A stretch of DNA of 9,491 nt from Deltaproteobacteria bacterium (lineage in GTDB: Bacteria; Desulfobacterota; DSM-4660; Desulfatiglandales; Desulfatiglandaceae). The notes beneath the pieces are model-generated. The model saw only the letters and a list, made by a program, of their open reading frames with translations, was not told the DNA's origin and made no database searches. A program made the position numbers and the translations under genes. Positions 6,777 to 9,491 of this stretch are shown piece after piece. Within the stretch, counting starts at the first letter, position 1. Every line of letters begins with the position of its first letter. The stretch lies in contig DUZB01000058.1 in NCBI GenBank assembly GCA_013349725.1, positions 1 through 9,491 of the forward strand, read 5' to 3'.

Positions 6777-8141
6777 ATGCCATTTGCAAAAAAACTTGCA
6801 CTGTTTTTTGTTTTTGCCATGATATTTATGGGTAACGACGCACTTGTTTTTGCCCAGAATATTACCCAACAGGTACAGATAAGCTCCTCCCCTAATCCTG
6901 TAGGGTCGGGGGCTCGGGCCCTTGGAATGGGGGGGGCATTTATCGCGGTTGCCGATGATGCTACCGCCGCATCGTGGAATCCGGGGGGATTGATCCAGCT
7001 TGAAAAGCCGGAAGTTTCCATGGTGGGATCCTGGTATACAAGAAGCGAGGATTTCAGTTCCGATGCCGAATCGGACCCCTTGGGCGACTCCAGCACGGAC
7101 AGCGCGGATTTGAACTATCTCAGTGCGGTATATCCTTTTAACTTTCTGAACAGGAATATGGTGGTTTCGCTGAATTATCAGCGCCTCTACGATTTCAACA
7201 GGGACCTCAACTTTGCCTATTCCTATCGGGGACAATATGATCCGAAGTTGAGTTACGGATTGACGCAAAACATCGAAATCAAGCAGAGCGGCGGCCTAAT
7301 CGCTATTTCGCCTGCCTATTGTGTTGAGGTCATTCCAAATCTCTCTTTTGGAATGACCCTCAACTTCTGGACCGACGCCTTTTTCGATAATGGCTGGAAC
7401 AGGATCTATTCATCGCGGGGGTCAGGGTACACAAACATAGGTGATGTAACGTATAACTACGCTACAGGCGCCGACATTCGAGACAAATACGAGTCTTTGT
7501 GGGGTTTTAATGCCACAATCGGATTCTTGTGGGATGTTTCTGAACTTATCTCCATCGGTGGTGTTTTCAAGACCCCCTGGACCGCAAATATGCACCACAC
7601 TTACGCATCTTCAGAGTTTCAGCGCTACGCGGATTCAAACGTCACTTCCAGTTACACGGATTCCTTTGAAGAGCAGGTGGAGCTTGATTTCCCCCTGTCA
7701 TACGGACTGGGGATCGCCTTTCGTTTTTCAGACGCTTTTACATGTTCACTGGACGTTCACAGAACCGAGTGGGGCAGCTTTGCCTACAGGGATGGAAACG
7801 GGGTGGAAACAAGCCCAATTGACGGCCGACCCATGGCGTATTCCGATATAGGACCTACGCACCAGGTACGCATGGGCGGGGAATATCTGCTTATTCTTGA
7901 ACGAACCATTGTTCCCCTCCGTGCAGGTCTTTTCTATGATCCCGAACCTGGAGAAGATGGAAGTCGTGCTTTCTACGGATTCAGCGTCGGCTCTGGGGTA
8001 AGTTATGGCCCGCTTGTGCTTGATGCGGCTTACCAGTTTCGATTTGGAAACAATATCGACGGGGTGGTCCTCTCCCATCCGGGCTCTTCAGCAGATATAC
8101 GACAACATGAGATTCTTGTTTCTGCTATCTATCACTTTTAG
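6777..8141 (+). CDS. OmpP1/FadL/TodX-family outer-membrane beta-barrel protein
   Basis: FadL-family barrels carry hydrophobic compounds such as long-chain fatty acids or aromatics across the outer membrane; the substrate here is unknown. The protein has 454 residues from ATG 6777, preceded by GGAG (6767-6770) at six bases. An upstream in-frame ATG at 6714 would overlap the previous gene and put 21 polar residues before the signal peptide, so it is not preferred. The signal peptide (MPFAKKLALFFVFAMIFMGN, probable cleavage VFA|Q after residue 26) is followed by the family's conserved N-terminal block, ARALGMGGAFIAVADDATAA, with SWNPGGL next. Amphipathic strands alternate with polar loops to the end, which closes AIYHF with the terminal Phe typical of BAM-inserted barrels. 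A G8 tract lies at codons 51-53 (6929-6936). The gene starts 43 bases after the secreted protein's stop, probably in the same operon. Confidence 0.92.
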   Translation: MPFAKKLALFFVFAMIFMGNDALVFAQNITQQVQISSSPNPVGSGARALGMGGAFIAVADDATAASWNPGGLIQLEKPEVSMVGSWYTRSEDFSSDAESDPLGDSSTDSADLNYLSAVYPFNFLNRNMVVSLNYQRLYDFNRDLNFAYSYRGQYDPKLSYGLTQNIEIKQSGGLIAISPAYCVEVIPNLSFGMTLNFWTDAFFDNGWNRIYSSRGSGYTNIGDVTYNYATGADIRDKYESLWGFNATIGFLWDVSELISIGGVFKTPWTANMHHTYASSEFQRYADSNVTSSYTDSFEEQVELDFPLSYGLGIAFRFSDAFTCSLDVHRTEWGSFAYRDGNGVETSPIDGRPMAYSDIGPTHQVRMGGEYLLILERTIVPLRAGLFYDPEPGEDGSRAFYGFSVGSGVSYGPLVLDAAYQFRFGNNIDGVVLSHPGSSADIRQHEILVSAIYHF

Positions 8142-8218
8142 CGGGGGGGTAATTAGCGTCTGAACGAAAACTCGAAATTTCGAACTTTGAGAAAATTGTT
8201 CATCGGAAATACCGGATC

Positions 8219-8234
8219 GGAGATCTGGATCTCC
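8219..8234. repeat. Short perfect inverted repeat after the barrel gene
   Basis: GGAGAT-CTGG-ATCTCC forms a 6-bp hairpin 78 bases after the stop. No T run follows directly; the nearest is TTTTTT at about 8251-8256. A 12-bp palindrome, TCGAAATTTCGA, lies at 8172-8183, after a G7 run at 8143-8149. These may contribute to the 3' end of the operon transcript, but no classical terminator is visible in 8142-8330. Confidence 0.25.
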
Positions 8235-8330
8235 CTATGATAGCTCGTAATAATTTGGGGTTTTTTGAAAATTTGTGGTCGGAGTGCTCTATAGCGACAC
8301 AGTTAAACATACCCGTCTAATCCGAGACGA

Positions 8331-8345
8331 TAGCACATAATTTGC
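8331..8345 (+). promoter_or_regulatory. Sigma-54-like -24/-12 promoter
   Basis: TAGCACA-TAAT-TTGC fits the sigma-54 consensus TGGCACG-N4-TTGC at nine of eleven fixed positions, with correct spacing. The -24 element reads AG where GG is normal, which lowers the confidence. The predicted start is near 8357, about 114 bases before the small gene at 8471. An imperfect inverted repeat (TGTGGTCG 8274-8281 with CGACACA 8295-8301) lies about 70 bases upstream of that start and could bind an activator. Confidence 0.4.
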
Positions 8346-8361
8346 GGGAAGTATTGATACA

Positions 8362-8400
8362 ACCGGGTTGCTGAGTAAAACAGAAAATCAACCGCCCGGT
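8362..8400 (+). promoter_or_regulatory. Leader hairpin upstream of the small membrane protein
   Basis: ACCGGGTTG (8362-8370) pairs with CAA (8389-8391) and CCCGGT (8395-8400), leaving a CCG bulge and an 18-base loop: nine pairs, five of them G-C. It would lie at the very 5' end of a transcript from the sigma-54-like site, where it could stabilise or regulate the RNA. I do not recognise a known riboswitch class in it. Confidence 0.4.
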
Positions 8401-8470
8401 AGAAAGTATTTTCCCATAAGCAGGAAAGCTCTTATCCAAATGGTGAACTCATTTCAGAAGGAGAAATAAA

Positions 8471-8551
8471 ATGGCCAAACTCTGGAATATTTGCATCAAT
8501 ATGCTCTGTATGTTCGGCTTCATATACATCTTGATCGCACTGATTTCCTGA
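8471..8551 (+). CDS. Small hydrophobic membrane protein, 26 aa
   Basis: The gene has 26 codons and a stop (TGA 8549-8551). The product has a short start with one Lys (MAKLWN) and then one hydrophobic stretch of about 20 residues, ending FGFIYILIALIS, with two Cys. It is long enough for a single inner-membrane helix. AAGGAG (8458-8463) stands seven bases before the ATG, an ideal spacing. It is flanked by a sigma-54-like promoter, a leader hairpin and a strong terminator 30 bases after the stop, so it forms a complete one-gene unit. A 9-codon reading frame (8440-8469) ends one base before the ATG and might be a leader peptide. I know no family for it. Small proteins of this type often modulate a membrane enzyme or transporter, but that is inference. 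The transcript could instead be a non-coding RNA. Confidence 0.6.
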   Translation: MAKLWNICINMLCMFGFIYILIALIS

Positions 8552-8581
8552 ATGGACGTTTTCAAAAAAAATATAATTCCC

Positions 8582-8632
8582 GGGCATTTTCCCTGCGGCA
8601 TTTAAGGCCACACGGAAAGGCCCTATCTTTTT
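8582..8632 (+). terminator. Strong intrinsic terminator after the small gene
   Basis: GGGC (8582-8585) pairs with GCCC (8620-8623). The TTTCCCTGCGGC arm (8588-8599) pairs with the stretch 8606-8618 at ten of twelve positions, around a loop of about six bases. TATCTTTTTC follows, with five T residues at 8628-8632. It closes the small-protein unit and insulates the fabG-like gene downstream. Confidence 0.7.
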
Positions 8633-8686
8633 CTCATCCCTGACTTCCTTCTATTGATTCCAGCGTTTCAAGTTTTCCAATCTATA

Positions 8687-8738
8687 CGCACGCAATTCTC
8701 ATTCCGGCTATTTTTCCCATAATGAGAATTGCCGTGCG
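8687..8738. repeat. Near-perfect 17/18-base inverted repeat with a 17-base loop
   Basis: Arm CGCACGCAATTCTCATT (8687-8703) and arm AATGAGAATTGCCGTGCG (8721-8738) are complementary except for one extra base. Only TTTT follows after a G (8740-8743), so it is a poor terminator, and a better one already lies upstream. It could be a REP-like element, a protein-binding site or a 5' structure of the fabG-like unit. It ends eight bases before a TTGACA hexamer. Confidence 0.65.
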
Positions 8739-8746
8739 GTTTTCGC

Positions 8747-8765
8747 TTGACATGAATACATTCAT
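8747..8765 (+). promoter_or_regulatory. TTGACA hexamer overlapping an operator-like palindrome, upstream of the fabG-like gene
   Basis: A perfect -35 hexamer, TTGACA (8747-8752), shares its last base with the perfect palindrome ATGAAT-AC-ATTCAT (8752-8765). At 16-18 bp spacing the -10 is poor (TAGTTA at 17 bp), so the promoter assignment is uncertain. The palindrome resembles TetR-type operators of the TGAATG-nn-CATTCA style that control fatty-acid genes. A repressor bound here would cover the -35 and spacer. It lies 85 bases before ATG 8851. Confidence 0.4.
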
Positions 8766-8850
8766 ATTGTAGTTACATTATAGCCACAGTTCAAAATGGA
8801 TGTGTGCTGGTAAATGGGGATTTTTGTGCATTGTAAAAAGAGGTTAACGA

Positions 8851-9491
8851 ATGAGATTAAAAAATAAAGTGGCATTGGTTACCGGAAGCAGCCGGGGTGT
8901 GGGAAGAGCAGTCACCCTTGGCTTTGCCGCAGAAGGCGCGAAGGTGGTGGTGAACTATACATCCAATGAAAAGGCTGCCAATGAGGTAGTGGAAGCCGTT
9001 CAAGCTTTGGGGAGCGAGGCTATCGCCGTCAAGGCGGACGTAGCAAAAAAAGAAGAGGTGGAAAAACTGGTCGGCGCCGCGGTGAAAACCTTTGGGAGGC
9101 TGGATATTCTCGTGAACAATGCGGGGTTCACTCGCCCTTCGCTGATGCTTAAGATGACCGAGGACCAGTGGGACCAGGTAGTGGATATCCATCTGAAAGG
9201 CGCATTTCTCTGCGCACAGGCAGCTGGAATCCAGATGAAAGAACAGAACAGCGGAAAGATTATTAATGTCACGTCCGTGGCAGGTCTCGTGGGGACGGTG
9301 GGGCAAGTCAATTACAGCGCGGCAAAAGGGGGGCTTCTCAGCTTGACCAAGTCCATTGCGCGAGAACTTGCTCGATATAATGTCTGCTGCAATGTCATAT
9401 CGCTGGGCATTGTGGCCACCGATATGACGGAAAAGATTCGATCGGACGAAAAACTGAAAGAAATTTATATGAACCGAATCCTTTTGAAGCG
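8851..9491 (+). CDS. Short-chain dehydrogenase/reductase, FabG-like 3-oxoacyl-ACP reductase (3' end outside window)
   Basis: The product is a cytoplasmic NAD(P)-dependent reductase of the classical SDR family, most like FabG, which reduces 3-oxoacyl-ACP in fatty-acid synthesis. Paralogues act on 3-oxoacyl-CoA or other carbonyls, so the substrate is open. The 213 codons present show the cofactor motif TGSSRGVG (11-18), the structural NNAG (89-92), and the catalytic S142, Y155 and K159 (YSAAK). ATG 8851 has AAGAGG (8838-8843) seven bases upstream and gives the usual N-terminus. After the active site, the normal PG motif (as in APGFIxTDMT) reads SLGIVATDMT, so Pro is replaced by Leu. The missing end should be about 30-35 residues. 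It appears to start its own unit, behind a terminator and an operator-like site. Confidence 0.95.
   Translation, partial: MRLKNKVALVTGSSRGVGRAVTLGFAAEGAKVVVNYTSNEKAANEVVEAVQALGSEAIAVKADVAKKEEVEKLVGAAVKTFGRLDILVNNAGFTRPSLMLKMTEDQWDQVVDIHLKGAFLCAQAAGIQMKEQNSGKIINVTSVAGLVGTVGQVNYSAAKGGLLSLTKSIARELARYNVCCNVISLGIVATDMTEKIRSDEKLKEIYMNRILLK

Noticed and set aside
8857..9311. Long reverse-strand frames opposite the fabG-like gene
   Set aside because: They are shadows of a clear SDR gene. Their products show no domain pattern and they lack ribosome sites.
1..9491. tRNA, rRNA, CRISPR arrays, intact insertion sequences
   Set aside because: No cloverleaf with tRNA consensus, no rRNA-like stretch, no regularly spaced direct repeats and no transposase reading frame were seen on either strand.

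Overview
The window carries ordinary chromosomal genes of a Gram-negative bacterium. It has lipobox and signal-peptide proteins, an outer-membrane barrel with a terminal aromatic residue, an ECF-type sigma module and a sigma-54-like promoter. Together with the secreted domain mix, this suggests a deltaproteobacterium of the Desulfobacterota (sulfate-reducer or syntroph-like). That placement is inferred from gene style and was not tested by a search. All convincing genes lie on the + strand.

Layout. (1) Positions 3-1286 hold the 3' part of recQ, cut by the window edge, followed by a probable intrinsic terminator at 1396-1430. (2) Positions 1287-2021 contain no convincing gene. This stretch holds a 166-base nested inverted-repeat element (1607-1772), a C8 tract and only weak promoter candidates; 1431-1606 shows nothing clear beyond a weak hairpin. 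(3) Positions 2022-8141 look like one surface operon. It starts with a 674-aa lipoprotein (TPR-like region, three Ig-like modules, CsgG-like domain). A GTGA overlap leads into an ECF sigma-factor region 2 that has no region 4 and no stop codon. That segment runs in frame into a 779-aa secreted multidomain protein with its own Shine-Dalgarno and signal peptide. An OmpP1/FadL-family outer-membrane protein completes the set. (4) Positions 8142-8850 contain a compact unit missed by length-based gene finding: a sigma-54-like promoter, a leader hairpin, a 26-aa hydrophobic small protein and a strong intrinsic terminator. After it come a near-perfect 17-bp inverted repeat and a 14-bp operator-like palindrome. 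(5) Positions 8851-9491 hold the 5' part of a FabG-like short-chain dehydrogenase/reductase, cut by the window edge.

Working together. The lipoprotein, secreted protein and barrel are all predicted to act at or beyond the outer membrane. They could form an envelope or export apparatus with a linked sigma factor as the original regulator. In this copy the sigma factor appears to have lost its promoter -35 recognition half, by fusion or deletion, at a point where base composition also changes. The 26-aa protein and the fabG-like gene appear to be separate transcription units.
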